Assembly: GCA_003290165.1 (NCBI GenBank)
Contig: QNQO01000529.1
Coordinates: forward strand, 62,001-126,000
Direction of reading: 5' to 3'
DNA: 64,000 nucleotides
Origin: Berberis thunbergii
Taxonomy: Eukaryota > Streptophyta > Magnoliopsida > Ranunculales > Berberidaceae
This document shows positions 34,165-46,381 of this stretch, piece after piece (positions within the stretch are counted from its first letter, which is position 1; every line of letters begins with the position of its first letter). Under the pieces are notes generated by a model. The model searched no databases, was not told the DNA's origin, and saw only the letters and a list, made by a program, of their open reading frames with translations. The translations under genes were made by a program, and so were the position numbers.

Positions 34165-34930
34165 TTTTAACACCCCATACTTTGTTTTTATATATATAGA
34201 GTTAATTAATTATTTTTTTCATTTTTTATTTATTCAATTCTTTAATTTATTGATTGGACTCGAGCTCAAATCTTGTTTCTTTTGGGCTTAATTGAATAAA
34301 TTAGGAAATATAAGGGGATGATTTTAAGATATAAATAACCCTTACAAAAATAAAACCTAATAGCATAAAACGCATCATCTTGGAACGCTTCCTCTCAAGT
34401 TCCTATGCTCTCCAACACCTCCCTATCTTGGAAAAAGAAAAAGAAAAAAAAAGAAGGAATATTTTATTTTCTAAAAAATCAGGTCGTGTCAATCTGGTAT
34501 CAAAGTATTTGGTTAGCTTAGGCTGGTTAGAGTCTAAGTTATCTTTGGAATGTTGGTATGGGTGAGTAGAAGTTGAGTTGAATTTAAGAAGATATGGTCT
34601 AGAGAAAGGCTTTATATATATATATATATATAGATTTTTTTAGAATTATCTTTATTTTGTTAAATCTCGGGACGAGATTCCTTTGACCCATAAGAGAATC
34701 GCCCGGATGTGGCATATGCACCCCAAGTCAATAAGCTCTTTTCTTTTAGCATCTCGTAGGAATAGGCAGGTTAAGGCCTGACAAAAGCAAAACCAATAAG
34801 GTAACACACATCTTTTAACCTTTCCTCTCAAGTTCTTATGCTCCCCAACACCTCCCTAGTTTGGAAAAGAAAAGGAAAAGAAGAATAAGAATAAGAAGAA
34901 ATATCTTATTTTCTAAAAAATCAGGGTGTG
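34165..34930 (+). mobile_element. Collapsed gypsy element: two LTR remnants
   Basis: The first LTR remnant (about 34165-34490) starts near TAACACCCC and ends TCAGGTCGTGTCA. Next is a primer site CTGGTATCAAAG (34493-34504) for initiator tRNA-Met. A short leader is followed by CTCGGGACGAGATTCCTTTGA (polypurine-side sequence), then a second LTR remnant ending TCAGGGTGTGACA at about 34930. All coding sequence is gone. The leader and LTR match 1-270. Confidence 0.65.
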
Positions 34931-36475
34931 ACACAACTTGACTTCCATTAAGGAACAGATCACCTATACGTGTTACTATAAAATTATTCTTCAGAGTCTT
35001 CTTCCTTTTCATTTCATACGTTTCTTATAAGAAAATGGATCCCTAGTAATTAAATTACACATGCACCTTTGAATCTAACAAGAGGTTTTACTAGTAGCCT
35101 CAAAAAGTACCTTCAATTATACAAATGGTAGGCTTGTTATTGTCACTACTTTGCCTCCTTTCGCTACTTGCTCATTTATTTGGTCGATAGAGAATAAAAA
35201 GAAGTAGAAGAAAAAGATGGAAATAAGGGAGAAATGGAGGTACAATATATTGGAGCGTTTGAAATCTGGTGAAGGGAAACATTTAGGTCAGGATCCAACA
35301 TATATAAGCAAAACTTATAGGCAAGCACTTATGTAGGGATCAAACAATGCTTTCTAAAATATATTGAAAAGGTTGAGAAAAATGTTTTGTAATTAAGAGG
35401 GGGCATGAACTATTTGCTTAAAATAATTATCTATTGTGGATTTCTTATGTTTTTGCATGACTTTGTTTTTAATATACATCTTTCGTCATTTTCCTTCAAA
35501 TGATTGGTTCTAGTACTAATTTCAACTTTGAGCATTTCATATGTCCATGTGTGGTTTACTTTCTGAGTATGGATAGAGTGCCAAATCACTACTAATGCAA
35601 GTTTTACTTAGTAAATCATTCATCTTACATATTCAAAAAACTATGATGTTAAAATGTTAAACGTTTCATTGTTCATCGTGATTTTTTTCATCTGTGTTAA
35701 TTGTCAAGGGGAATTTTGGTGCTTCAACTAAGCATATGCATGATTATTTTAACTGATGAGATGACTCTACTCGCATTTGATTGATAGAAATTGAATGTAG
35801 TAGTTTTAATTTATGTAAATGAGCTATATGTAAGAAAGAAACTTCATTTTTACAATGATTCGACTTTTGATTTATGTATTCAATAATGAGCCCTTCAAGA
35901 AGGAAGCTCTGTTTTTCAATGGTTCACGTGTCGGACATGTATTAGACACTTTATAGTCAGATCATCAAGCTTATAGCTTAACAAACATATAAACTTCTAG
36001 GGTACAACCATGAGACATTCATGCCATCATATCCGCGTCAGACGTGATGGTCACTTTGTTAGATACAGATAAACTCCACCAGAGCTTCACTTGACATACA
36101 GAGGTATGGCTTCTTTTAAGTCAGAGCATAATCCAAGCCAGAGGTTCAATCTTTGTAAGAACAGCTGTCGTTATCTCTAACAACACTGGTGACTAATGTT
36201 AATTTCAACAGTCTAGGTGGAATCTAAATGGTTTTTCGGTTGTCAGTGCTGATAATAAGATTAGAGAACAGAGAGATCGAGCGTGTTTCATTATGGCCAA
36301 ACATCATCCTACTTACCATTGCCCAACCAATAAGCAAGTCTGCCTGAAAGTCTCTCTTTAGCTGCCACTTTCCTTCATAACAGAGACCTGAATAACGACT
36401 GGCAAATAACTCAAGTCTCTCGCATGAAAGGAGCTGAGCTGTTGTTGGACGTCATGTTTTGACCCTTTTCTATGG
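34931..36475. repeat. Duplicated non-coding segment, copy B of 1284-2398
   Basis: No gene recognised. From 35130 it is collinear with 1284-2398, with an extra insertion around 35630-35980. 34931-35129 is unassigned. Confidence 0.75.
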
Positions 36476-36960
36476 AACGGTCCAGGCCACTGGCTGCATC
36501 AAAGAGTTGCAATGGCATCAGTGAGCAGGGGATCACTGCCACATTAGGCAGTGTCAGATTCTGCAGACCTTATTCCACGGGCAATAATGGTGAGGTTAAT
36601 AACTTATCATGAAGCCGTCATGGTGGGAGATTTATGATAAACACTGATGGCTCTCTTCATGGAGGGGCAGGTAGTTTTGGAGCGAGTATTAGAAATGCAC
36701 AAGGTAGTGCTCTGACAGTAGCAGCAGGTTCAGCCCCGTGAACATCTATTATAGTGCTTGAGCTTATAAGCATGGAATTAGGAATCCAAATTAAGACAAA
36801 TCACAAACCTTCAAAAGATAATTGTGGCATAAGATTCATTAGCTGCAGTCCAGCTCATTAAGAAACAAGAAGAACCACCTTGGCAAGCAATAATGACCAG
36901 TAGAAGAATTTGTCATCTAATTCAGGCCTTTGTGTGCTTCGATATAGTGCATATATATAT
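36476..36960 (+). pseudogene. RNase H-like (RVT_3) remnant, copy B
   Basis: Fuller than copy A. It reads MINTDGSLHGGAGSFGASIR, then NAQGSALTVAAGSAP, then VLELISMELGIQIK, and near 36840 DSLAAVQLIKKQEEPPWQAI. The first Asp-containing strand (NTDGS) and the DSLAAVQLI helix are hallmarks of the RNase H-like domain of plant LINE-type elements. Stops and frame changes show it is dead. Confidence 0.65.
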
Positions 36961-37691
36961 AGGGAGAAACAAGCCGAGCAGCAGACTTAGCCAGCCTTAA
37001 TCCTGGTCAAACCTTCAGCGAATTTCCACACGCTCCTTTGCAAAAGACCAGAAGAAAATGATTTTTGAGGATGTGAGAGGAAAGAAGTATGAGAGATTGC
37101 AATGTTGTCGGTATATATATTTATTTTATATAAAGGTACGAAGGTCCTTAACGCCCGTTTAATCTATAAAAAAATCGGAAAAAATACAAGCACTGGATCC
37201 ATTGTAAGAGAAATCTGCATATCAATGGAACATTCAAAATCTAACACCCTTAGAGGTAAAGAACAAGAAATCACTGGATTTTAAATTTATTTATTTATAG
37301 ATTGACTTATTTCTGCAGTCTAAGCCAAGTATGTTTCCCTGAAAAATTATTCTAAATCAAATCATTTTCTGGAGCTCCTCGCAAGATTCCAAATCTTGCT
37401 GATATTCTCCCTTCTTTCAAAACCCTCCAATAGCAGTGTATTTTTCCCAGTTACAGATAACCTTTATGCAGGGACAATGTAACATGTTTAGATTTCATAA
37501 ATTAGCAAATATATTGACAAAGAGAATTCAGAAGCAAATAGCCGAGAATGACTACTCACATTGAAAATAAGCGACAAAACGAGTTCAGTAGAACGAAATA
37601 AACAACACACAATTACTACTTATTCGATAACCCAATAAGAAATACATAAATAATCTCCTACTAGACTCATGCAGTACTGCAATATATTTAT
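36961..37691. other. 3' flank of SKP1 copy B
   Basis: No gene seen. Collinear with 3561-4192, with short additional segments at about 37126-37190 and 37475-37515. Confidence 0.6.
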
Positions 37692-38159
37692 TTACTCGAA
37701 GGCCCACTGGTTCTCCTTGAGAACCTCTTCCTCTTCTTCGGGAGTGAAGTCATTCTTGATGTTGAATGTCTTCCGGATCTCCTCTGGAGTTTTTCCCTTG
37801 ATCATGTCCGCCACGGTCTGGCAAGTTAGATCCAACAAACTCTTGATGTTCAAATAATTGGCAGCAAGAATAAGATGAAACAGGGTAGCCTGATCAACCT
37901 GGACATAATCAGCATCCCACTTCTTGACCTCCTCGCTATCTTCAATCTTAGCTGTGGTGGCCTCAACATGCTTCTTGCAATACTCGATCACCTTAGCCAA
38001 GATCTTGCCCGTAACATTAGGAACTGGAATGAAACTTCCTGTGCAGTCATCCTCAATCATGTTCTTCATAGTCTCTGATTCCATAGCAACAACCTCATCT
38101 ACTTCGAAATCCTCCCCATCAGAACTCTTCAAAACAAGTTTCTTTGCCTCTGTAGACAT
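37692..38159 (-). CDS. SKP1: SKP1-like protein, copy B
   Basis: SCF ubiquitin-ligase adaptor, 155 aa, uninterrupted, 151/155 identical to copy A. It has the POZ domain (residues ~5-62), the C-terminal Skp1 domain (~78-153) and the NQWAFE end. Here residues 94 and 97 are Phe and Ile, as in typical plant SKP1/ASK1 ([11 protein letters not shown]), and residue 146 is Val. Copy B therefore looks like the conserved version. The start is [10 protein letters not shown] for the same reason as in copy A. The TATA box and 5' leader are nearly identical to copy A, so both may be expressed. Whether this is an intronless family member or an old retrocopy cannot be told from the sequence. Immediately upstream, copy B lacks the hAT present in copy A. 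Confidence 0.96.
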   Translation of the reverse strand: MSTEAKKLVLKSSDGEDFEVDEVVAMESETMKNMIEDDCTGSFIPVPNVTGKILAKVIEYCKKHVEATTAKIEDSEEVKKWDADYVQVDQATLFHLILAANYLNIKSLLDLTCQTVADMIKGKTPEEIRKTFNIKNDFTPEEEEEVLKENQWAFE

Positions 38160-38256
38160 GATGATGACTGCACAGCAAGAACACACGTCGAACAAAAGCT
38201 CGACGAACGCCGCACAGAACAAAAGCTCACACAAAGTAAGTACGGTGACCAGGCTC

Positions 38257-38264
38257 TATTTAAA
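38257..38264 (-). promoter_or_regulatory. TATA box of SKP1 copy B
   Basis: TTTAAATA on the minus strand about 98 nt before the ATG, in the same context as copy A. Confidence 0.6.
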
Positions 38265-38401
38265 AGAGTTTGGGGTGATTCCTTGACCTTGTGGGAAGCG
38301 TTGGTAACGTTTCGTTTTTAGAAACTGTTTCTATTTGTGAATATCTTTTCCCTAGGGAACTATGTTTGCAACTTAAAATTTTTAGTAATGAGACCGGCCA
38401 C

Positions 38402-38439
<38 letters not shown>

Positions 38440-38560
38440 TTGGCCCAGAAAATTCTATACTGTCCATTTGGTTCCTATTTTTGAAAATCAAAGGAACCAT
38501 GCCAAACCCACCTCACTCAAATTTACAGTGTTTGGTGTTGAAGAACAAGTAAACCACCGC

Positions 38561-39317
38561 CAGTGGCAGAGCCATGATTTTCATCTAAAGGGGGCAAAGT
38601 ATAACATATCTTAATTGAGCCGAGTAAATTATATATGTATCTATACCTACAAAAATTTTCGAGTTTTGAAAAATAAGAAATTTAAGTTTTTTTTTTATAA
38701 AAATGATAAGATATCTTTTAAATGCACCAATACGAATCGGTCTTCGTCGACAAATTGCATGTAATTTCTACAACAAATAACTATTCAATTGACATTTGTA
38801 ACTTAATATACATACTTAATTTGTTTCAGTATATAATAACAAAAATTAGAGAAAATTAAAGACAATCCAAATAATAGGAAAATCAATGTTAAGGAAAAAT
38901 TGTTAAATTTATATGATAGGAGTTAATTTTATATGTAAGACATATACCCAAGTTGTCCTAAACATCAACAGTTTGAATCTATCTTTATGTTTTGTGTACC
39001 GCCCGTCAATTTTGTGGACGACATTCTCTTTAATTTCATTGAAAGCCAATCTTTTAGAATGAAGGATCGAGATGGTAAGTCTCAAGTGAGGTTCTGATGA
39101 CAGGAATGATAGAGATATACCTAGAAGAAATGGTGAACTATGAGGGAGCCTTTTTTTGTGATAATAATTCCAAGGAGCCATTTAGGGCTTAACAATTATT
39201 CAATGTAGCTGCGGAAGACATTTGGGATTGATAATAGCAAGTTTAGTTTTCTAAGGGGCTAAAATAAAATATTTCAAGTTTGAGAAGGGCAAAACATTGC
39301 TTAATGATAATGGTAAC
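38561..39317. mobile_element. Left part of hAT element, copy B
   Basis: Collinear with 6425-7113. It begins CAGTGGCAGAGCCATGATTT and ends at the same gypsy LTR junction (TGATTATACATT at 39318). Non-coding. Confidence 0.75.
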
Positions 39318-39439
39318 TGATTATACATTAAAATAGACCATCATCACTGTCATACACGTGGCAGAAATCATCCATCACAAGGATTAGGAATTCCAAAATC
39401 GGGCCAGCTCATAAAACTTAAAGAGAACAAGACAATTCA

Positions 39440-40760
39440 TAGCAGGCAGTGGCTCAGACACCCCAGATATCTAGCAACGTTGCTAGATGAACCTTCGGAT
39501 ATATTTGCTCATGACCTAGATGAACCACATGATGAAGATGATGGAGAAACTCACTCAAACGCGCACTCAGTTAGCCGACCCTATTCAAACACTGCCGCAA
39601 CCAAACTTTACTAACCGAGCCCAAGAAAGCAACGAGGTTCCTGCACGACCTCAACAGAAGAATCTTGAAAGCAATGAACCTTCCGAAGATAAGACTCCAT
39701 AGAACGACGAAACACTTGCTTAAATCTCGTTCAAGATTGGAGTCACAGACCCCAATGTAATGTACGAGCTAGCCAAACCACCATTCTCTGGCGCCCTCAT
39801 GATAACTCCCATGCCAAAGAAGTTCACCCTACCAAAGTTTGAGGTATATGATGGCACCACCGACTCATACCATTTGCGACATTTCCACCACATGAGGGTG
39901 TTAAAGGGGAGTATGGAATCCATCCCATGTCGAAAGTTTTCAACCAGTCTTACCTTTACAGCAATGAGTTGGCTCAATAGCTTACAACCGAGGTCGATAG
40001 ACTAATTCCAGGTACTAGCCATTGCCTTTATCACAAGGTTCATCGGACGATAAGGGAATATGTCACTCGTTTCACTAATGAGCTAACAATGATCGAAAGA
40101 TGTTGCAATGACACAACTATCGCCATTTTTACTGCCAGACTGAAAAGAGAACCCTTTTTATGCTCTCAACCTGGAACCCTCAAATTTAACATGGTGATTC
40201 TGTTGAAAATGCCCAAAAGCACATTTCTCCTGAGGATATGAAAGCAGTCAGGAAAAAAATTATCACGAAAGGAAAGGGCACTTGAAGAAGCGGAAAATGA
40301 GGTAGGAAAAAAAGAAGAGACGATAGACCCCAGGAAGATAACATTCAGTCGAAGAGGCATCAGACCAATGGGAGATTTGAATCCAATCAACAAGAGTCCG
40401 AAAAGTTGCAGACAACAAGGGCCAGACATGAGTGGGTAACAAGTGTATTGAAAAAGACATACAAACTGTACACAACCTTGAAACACAAGCCGAGCCAATA
40501 TACTGAAACAGATGGCAAAATTGGAGGACGTCAACTGTCCACAGAGATTGAGAGGAGACCCGGAAGGGAGAGATAAGAGTAAGTATTGTTCCTCCACAAG
40601 GATCACGAACACGATACCAAATACTACTATAATCCAAAAAATGAAATTGAGCATTGGGTTCAAAGAGGGCGACTCCACGAATTCATCAAAATGCTAAACA
40701 AGCAGCCCAAAGTAAAAGAAAAGGCAGACACCACTACGGGATCAAAGAACAGTCCAGGGA
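39440..40760 (+). pseudogene. Tat gag remnant, copy B
   Basis: The best-preserved gag block is at 39740-40005: KFTLPKFEVYDGTTDSYHLR, then a CRKFSTSLTFTAMSWL segment, the retrotransposon gag core. The C-terminal basic region and the GHDT-type zinc finger are decayed at 40510-40640. An early stop after EDKTP and several frameshifts break it. Confidence 0.75.
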
Positions 40761-41539
40761 ACTGATATACGCCCTACACTGCATAGTCGGAGGGAGCAAA
40801 ACAATCAACCCAACTGAATAAGTAAAACATGAACACCTCCTACTCAAGCTGATCTATACCGAAGCAAGAGCATTTAAGCTGTCAAACGAAACAAGACAAA
40901 CTAATATACCAATTCACGACAAAGAACATCGAGAAGTTTGCATTCCAAACAGGGACCAAACAACTAATATAGTTCGAAGACCCTATTGATAGATGCAAGC
41001 TCAACCCGTGTTACGACGAAATTGTCAATGACATATTCAATTGGACCTTAGCATTTTGGTGCTGAAGTGAGCATGATTGGACAATTTGGCATTGGTGTGA
41101 GCATGATTGGGCAATTCAGCACGGCTCAATTATCAAATTAGGAAGCACCCTGAGTCCATTAGCTACAATAACATATTCAACGACCGACGAGACACAACAA
41201 ACAAGTTAAACCAATAGCAAAACCGGCAGCTTGAATACATACTCCAAGACGATGCGGAATAAAGAAACAAGGACGTAACCCTCTAACAACACAAGGATCG
41301 ACATCAATCAAGCAAAGGTCACAAGGCTGAAACAAACCACTCTACAACCTAGTGTAACTTTTTGGAAAATAACAACCACTAGGGTTTATCAAAATACCTT
41401 AAAGAGGAATATCAATAAAACTACAAGTTCAAAATCCCCATCTTGTGTCCGACAAAAAAATCAAGGCATCAAAGCTCAATAATATGGAGCAATCGGCATA
41501 TCAAGCCAAAAAAAAATCAGGACACGAGTAAGATATATA

Positions 41540-42320
41540 CAATAAACTTCTGGTCTGATCAACCACGAAGTAAAAGTTTGACGAACGAGCCAAGTTACTC
41601 ATAAAAACTTTGGGTCTACTAATACGTCGAACCAACAAAGTAAAAGTTGAATGAAAGAATCAACTTACTAAAATAAAAACTTCGGATTGACTAATGTGTT
41701 GAACCAACGAAGTAAAAGTTAGACGAACAAGTCAACTTATTTACAAAAAATTTGGGTTGACTAATGCGTCGAACCAACGAAGTCAAAGTTGGATGAACGA
41801 GTCAACTTATTCACAAAAATTTTGGATTGATTGATACGTCAAACCAACAAAGTAAAAGTTGGGACAAAATAGCCAACTTACTCATAAAAAACTTTGGGTC
41901 GACTGATACGTTGAACCAACGAAGTAAATGTTTGACGAACGAATCAACTTACTCATAAAAACTTTAGGTTGATTAATACGTTGAACTGGCAAAGTAAATG
42001 TTGGATGAACGAGTTAAATTACTAAAATAAAAACTTCGGGTCAACTAACACGTCAGACCAATGAAGCAAAAGTTAGAATGAAATAATAAACTTACTCGTA
42101 AAAAACTTCGAATCGACTGATACATTGAACCAACGAAGTAACAACTGGACAAACGAGCTAAAATACATGTAAAAAACTCTGGGTCGACTGATACGTCAGA
42201 CCAACGAAATAAAAATGGGGACAAAATAGTCAACTTATACAATTCGAGTTGACAAAAGATGTCGAACCACTGAAATAAAAGTCAAGACGAAAAAGTCAAC
42301 TTGCTCAAAAAATGAATAAA
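41540..42320 (+). repeat. ~70-76-bp tandem repeat array in Tat 3' region, copy B
   Basis: The same unit as at 9530-10330, with about the same number of units in the same order, so the array predates the segmental duplication. Individual units differ by point changes. Confidence 0.9.
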
Positions 42321-42806
42321 GTCAACCTATTTTGGTCAACCAACACGTCAATTCAATGAGGCAACAAAAAACATGTCAATTAATTCAGCCCTATACATCT
42401 AATCAAGAAATTCAAACATGATTCAAAACGTAGCCGTAAAGTCCCCCTAGCCGATCAAAAAGTCGAACCGGGAAGCGAAAACGAGATATGTAGTACAACT
42501 TATTTCAACAACTACGACGAACCTAAAAGTAAAAAGGTATGAATCAATTCACATGCTACGACACATGCAATGAGTCAACACACACAGTCCAAGACAAATT
42601 ACGACTACGATGGAAAAACATGCAAACAAGAATACTAAAAAGGAAAGCTATTGTCATTGATAAAACCATTCTATTACATTCGAGGAACAAGGTAAAGAAG
42701 TGGGAGATAAAACTGAGGCAATCACAACATCATTGGCGACATAATCCGATGGACAAAGGGCAGCCACATCACTAGCAAGAGCTCTCTCTTCGAAATGATA
42801 AGAAAG

Positions 42807-43217
42807 TTATGGTTCTTTAACCATTGGATCACTCGAAGAGCCCGAAACACCATTTTCACCGTCTTCATCTTCGAATGCCTGATCAACCAAGTGACAGTAC
42901 TCGGATAAATCAACACCAAGCCCCTTGATATAGTCAAAAAGCTCAATCCGCCCATCAACGACTCGCTTCCAATCTGTCGCCTCCTTGATTCGAAGTATGT
43001 CCTTAACAACAACAAATTCGTTCATAGGCGCAATAAGTCGTCCCTCAGGAGTGGTAAGCATCTCGAAAATATCTGCCTTGACCTCGTTGAGAGCAGCTGT
43101 TAACTTTTGTACCCATTTCTCGGCAACATTGCGGTTAATGGACTGCTCGACCACGGTACATGCAGCCTCATCATGAGTTGACTTCTTGCCGAACAACTCC
43201 CTCTCCTCATCATGCAA
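42807..43217 (-). pseudogene. Tat antisense ORF, copy B
   Basis: Open for 136 codons on the minus strand: ERELFGKKSTHDEAACTVVE, then SINRNVAEKWVQKLTAALNE, then KADIFEMLTT, ending in an acidic tail (QAFEDEDGENGVSGSSSDP). Acidic and helix-rich; function unknown. Its upstream part is missing because CACTA-1 and a deletion end the copy at 43378-44360. Confidence 0.6.
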
Positions 43218-43377
43218 ACGCGCATATACCCCATTAAAACGGTCATCAAAGACTCAAGATCAACTTTAGACTTATCCGCATACCCTCAACCTCAATCAAC
43301 GAAGCTCGAGCAACCCCGGTTGCTTTCTCCTGTTCTGTGCATCATACTTTCAACACATCGAATAAACAAAAAAACGT

Positions 43378-44360
43378 CACTACACCACAAATCCTCATTT
43401 ATAGCATACCAAAACCGCTATAGCTGGATAAAATAGCTTTGTCAGACACGCAGTGTCAGCCAATGCTATTAAATGTCTGGCTCTATGATTGCATTTCTGG
43501 AACGCTATTAAAAATTCTCTTTTAATAGCATTTTTAAAGGCTATTGTGACACCTAATATAGTGTTTAAAAAATGTTATTCTATAATGTTAAATGCTTTTG
43601 CAACATTTTTCATAGCGTTTTATACAACTTTTATAGATTATTGTAAAATTAGTTAACCATGACATTTTAAAAGTGTTATTAAAAGTCTATGCCAAATTTT
43701 TTTACCCATTTGGTTTTAGCTACGTTGGTATCATTTGCAACGTTCTACCTACTATTAAAAGTACAACAGTAAATATAATCCGACCATGTATGAAAATCCT
43801 TATTTATAGCATTATTGCACTAGTTTAATACATGGTAGAAATATAAGTACAATGGTTATTACAAAATATTTAAACATAACATGAAGTCATTTCTTCAAAG
43901 TACATAAACTCATTTTCCTATCCTTTTTCCAATCACTTTATTCTTCATCATCCTTCATCTTCTTCTTCGTCCTGCCAAATAAACATAAAATATATCAAGG
44001 TTTATTTCTGATAAGCAAGAGGTTATAAATCATGCTAGAACAAACAATGATCCCTCCCATATGTAAAACAAATAAACAACAAGTAAAAGGATCCCTCATA
44101 GTCATATATACATGATATAAACCTCTATGATTATTCTGCATCAAAACCTCTATAATAAAAGAATCCTGGAAAATCTAAATACAAATAAAGGCACTCACAA
44201 TCAAACTTCTCTTTCATGCAATTCCTTTTGTTTTGGCTTCACGGAAGACATCAGATTTCTAGAATTTCTATTAGCTATGTAGAGCTATGTAGAAGAATAT
44301 CAGATGGAACACAAGGGGCTGACATAAACTAGTAGAACAACTTATGGCATCATTTTTGAA
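43378..44360. mobile_element. Left end of CACTA-1, copy B
   Basis: CACTACACCACAAATCCTCA followed by sequence collinear with 11405-12380, in the same place in the Tat antisense ORF. It ends at CATTTTTGAA with a jump into hAT sequence, so everything right of ~12380 is deleted in this copy. The CACTA-1 insertion itself predates the segmental duplication. Confidence 0.85.
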
Positions 44361-44941
44361 TCAGTCTCTGTCGACAAATTGCATGTAACTTCTACAACGA
44401 ATAACTATTCAATTGACATTTGTACCTTAATGTGCAGACTTAATTTGTTTCAGTATATAATAACAAAAATTAGAGGAAATTAAAAACAGTCCAAATAGTA
44501 GGAAAATCAATGTTAAGGAAAAATTGTTGAATTTATATGATAGGAGTTAATTTTGTATGTAAAACATATACCCAAGTTGTCCTAAACACCAATAGTTTGA
44601 ATCTATCTTTAAGTTTTGTGTACCGCCAGTCAATTTTGTGGAGGACCTTCTCTTTAATGACATTGAAAGCCAATCTTTTAGAACGAAGGATCAAGATGGT
44701 AAGTCTCAAGTGGGGTTCCGATGACAGGAATGATAGAGATATACCCAGAAGAAATGGTGAACTATGAGGGAGCCTTTTTTCGTGATAATAATTTGAGGGA
44801 GCCATTTAGGGCTTAACAATTATTCAATGTAGCTGAGGAAGACAATTCGGATTGACAATAGCAAGTTTAGTTTTCTAAGGGGCTAAAATAAAGTATTTCA
44901 AGTTTGAGAAGGGCAAAACTTTGCTTAATGATAATGGCAAT
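44361..44941. mobile_element. Internal part of hAT element, third copy
   Basis: Collinear with about 6605-7113; the left end is missing. It ends at the same LTR junction at 44942. Confidence 0.75.
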
Positions 44942-46373
44942 TGATGATACATTAAAATAAATCATCACTGTCATACACGTGGCAGAAATCGTCCATCACA
45001 AGGATTAAGAATCCAAAAATCGGGCCAGCTCATAAAGCCCAATGAGGGCAAGACCAAACATAAAAGCCCAAATAGGTCCCGTCAGAAGAAGTCATAACTA
45101 AGTTCCAAATCCAAGCCCGAGCAACTTCTCTAATAAATAAGAGAAACGTTGCATGAGAAAAGAGTCGTAGAGGGAGTTATGCCTCCATGGGAGTGTCTTT
45201 GTAAAGGAAGAGACTGTTACGAATAACGTTTCCCTTCGTTGTGCCTCACATGCTTAAGTCATGCAGAGAATTAACCGCGACCATTATATAAGGTAAAGGG
45301 AACAATCGACAAAAACTTTAACTAAGTTTTGTTCAGATTTACTTCCTTCTCCAACAGAGTTGCGATTTAAGCATCGGAGTGCCTTCGGCCACCAAAAAGG
45401 TGATCCTTGATAGTCTAACATTTGTTGTGCAGGTGAAACTTACAGGAGGATGAGATTTGGAGGCATCAGTTTAGCGTTGTCCGTGGGGAACAACATGTTT
45501 CCCTTTTGAAAAAAAAATCACAGTAACAAAACTCACTAAAATCTGATCAACGAAGCAAGAGGCTATCAAAACAGATGGAACACTCGACAAACCCTCAACC
45601 AAACAACAATCACAGTAACCCTCCTACAGGCGACGCTACATTGCCAGCAGCTCACGATCGAGACCTAGCAATAACCACCGGGCCAATTGCGCCCGACGGT
45701 CAAAATCCACAGCAAGCAGTAGCTCAGACACAGATTTGATCATGACCTAGATGAACCACACGATGAAGATGATGAAGAAACTCACTCAAGCGTGCACTCT
45801 GTCAGCCGACCCTATTCAAACACCGCCCCAACCAAACTCTACTAACCGAGCCTAAGAAAGTAGCGAGGTTCTTGCAGAACTTCAACAGGAGAATCTCAAA
45901 AGCAATGAACCTCCCCAAGATAAGACTCCATAGAACGATGAAATGCTTGATGCAATCTCGTTCAAGATCGGAGTCACAGACCCCAATGTAATGTACGAGC
46001 TAGGCAAACCACCATTCTCTAGCGCCTTCATGATAACTCCCGTGCCAAATAAGTTCACCCTTCCAAAGTTCGAGGTATATTATGGCACCACCGACTCAAC
46101 GGACCATTTGAGACATTTCCACCACATGATGGCGTTAAATGAGAGTACGAAATTCATCCTATGCAGAATGTTTTCAACTAGTCTTACCTCTACAGCAATG
46201 AGCTGATTCAATAGCTTACCACCGAGGTCAATAGACTATTTCAAGGCACTAGCCATTGCCTTTATCACAAGGTTCATCTGTAGTCAGCAAATGACGAAAG
46301 GACCACAGTACCCATTTCACATCAAACAAAAGCCTGAGAATACGATAATGGAATATGTCACTCGTTTCACTAA
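44942..46373 (+). mobile_element. Tat element, third copy: LTR plus gag
   Basis: LTR 44942-45468 starts TGATGATACATT and ends GGAGGCATCA. It is followed by GCGTTGTCCGTGGGGAACAA, the degraded primer site. Gag runs from 45540; 45943-46206 reads KFTLPKFEVYYGTTDSTDHL and is interrupted. It stops abruptly at CACTCGTTTCACTA, where the complete hAT copy begins. Confidence 0.78.
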
Positions 46374-46381
46374 ACCACCAC

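Larger units (their letters stand above)
39318..43377 (+). mobile_element. Tat-lineage gypsy element, copy B (rearranged)
   Basis: Only the first ~123 bp of the LTR remain (39318-39440), fused by deletion to gag. Then come gag, degenerate internal sequence, the tandem array (41540-42320) and the antisense ORF up to the CACTA-1 end at 43378. No 3' LTR in this copy. Confidence 0.78.

Noticed and set aside
38401..38440. Poly(T)/poly(A) run as a retrocopy tail of SKP1
   Set aside because: It lies upstream of the gene's 5' end, not at its 3' end, and the equivalent run in copy A (6277-6301) is a diverged T-rich tract.
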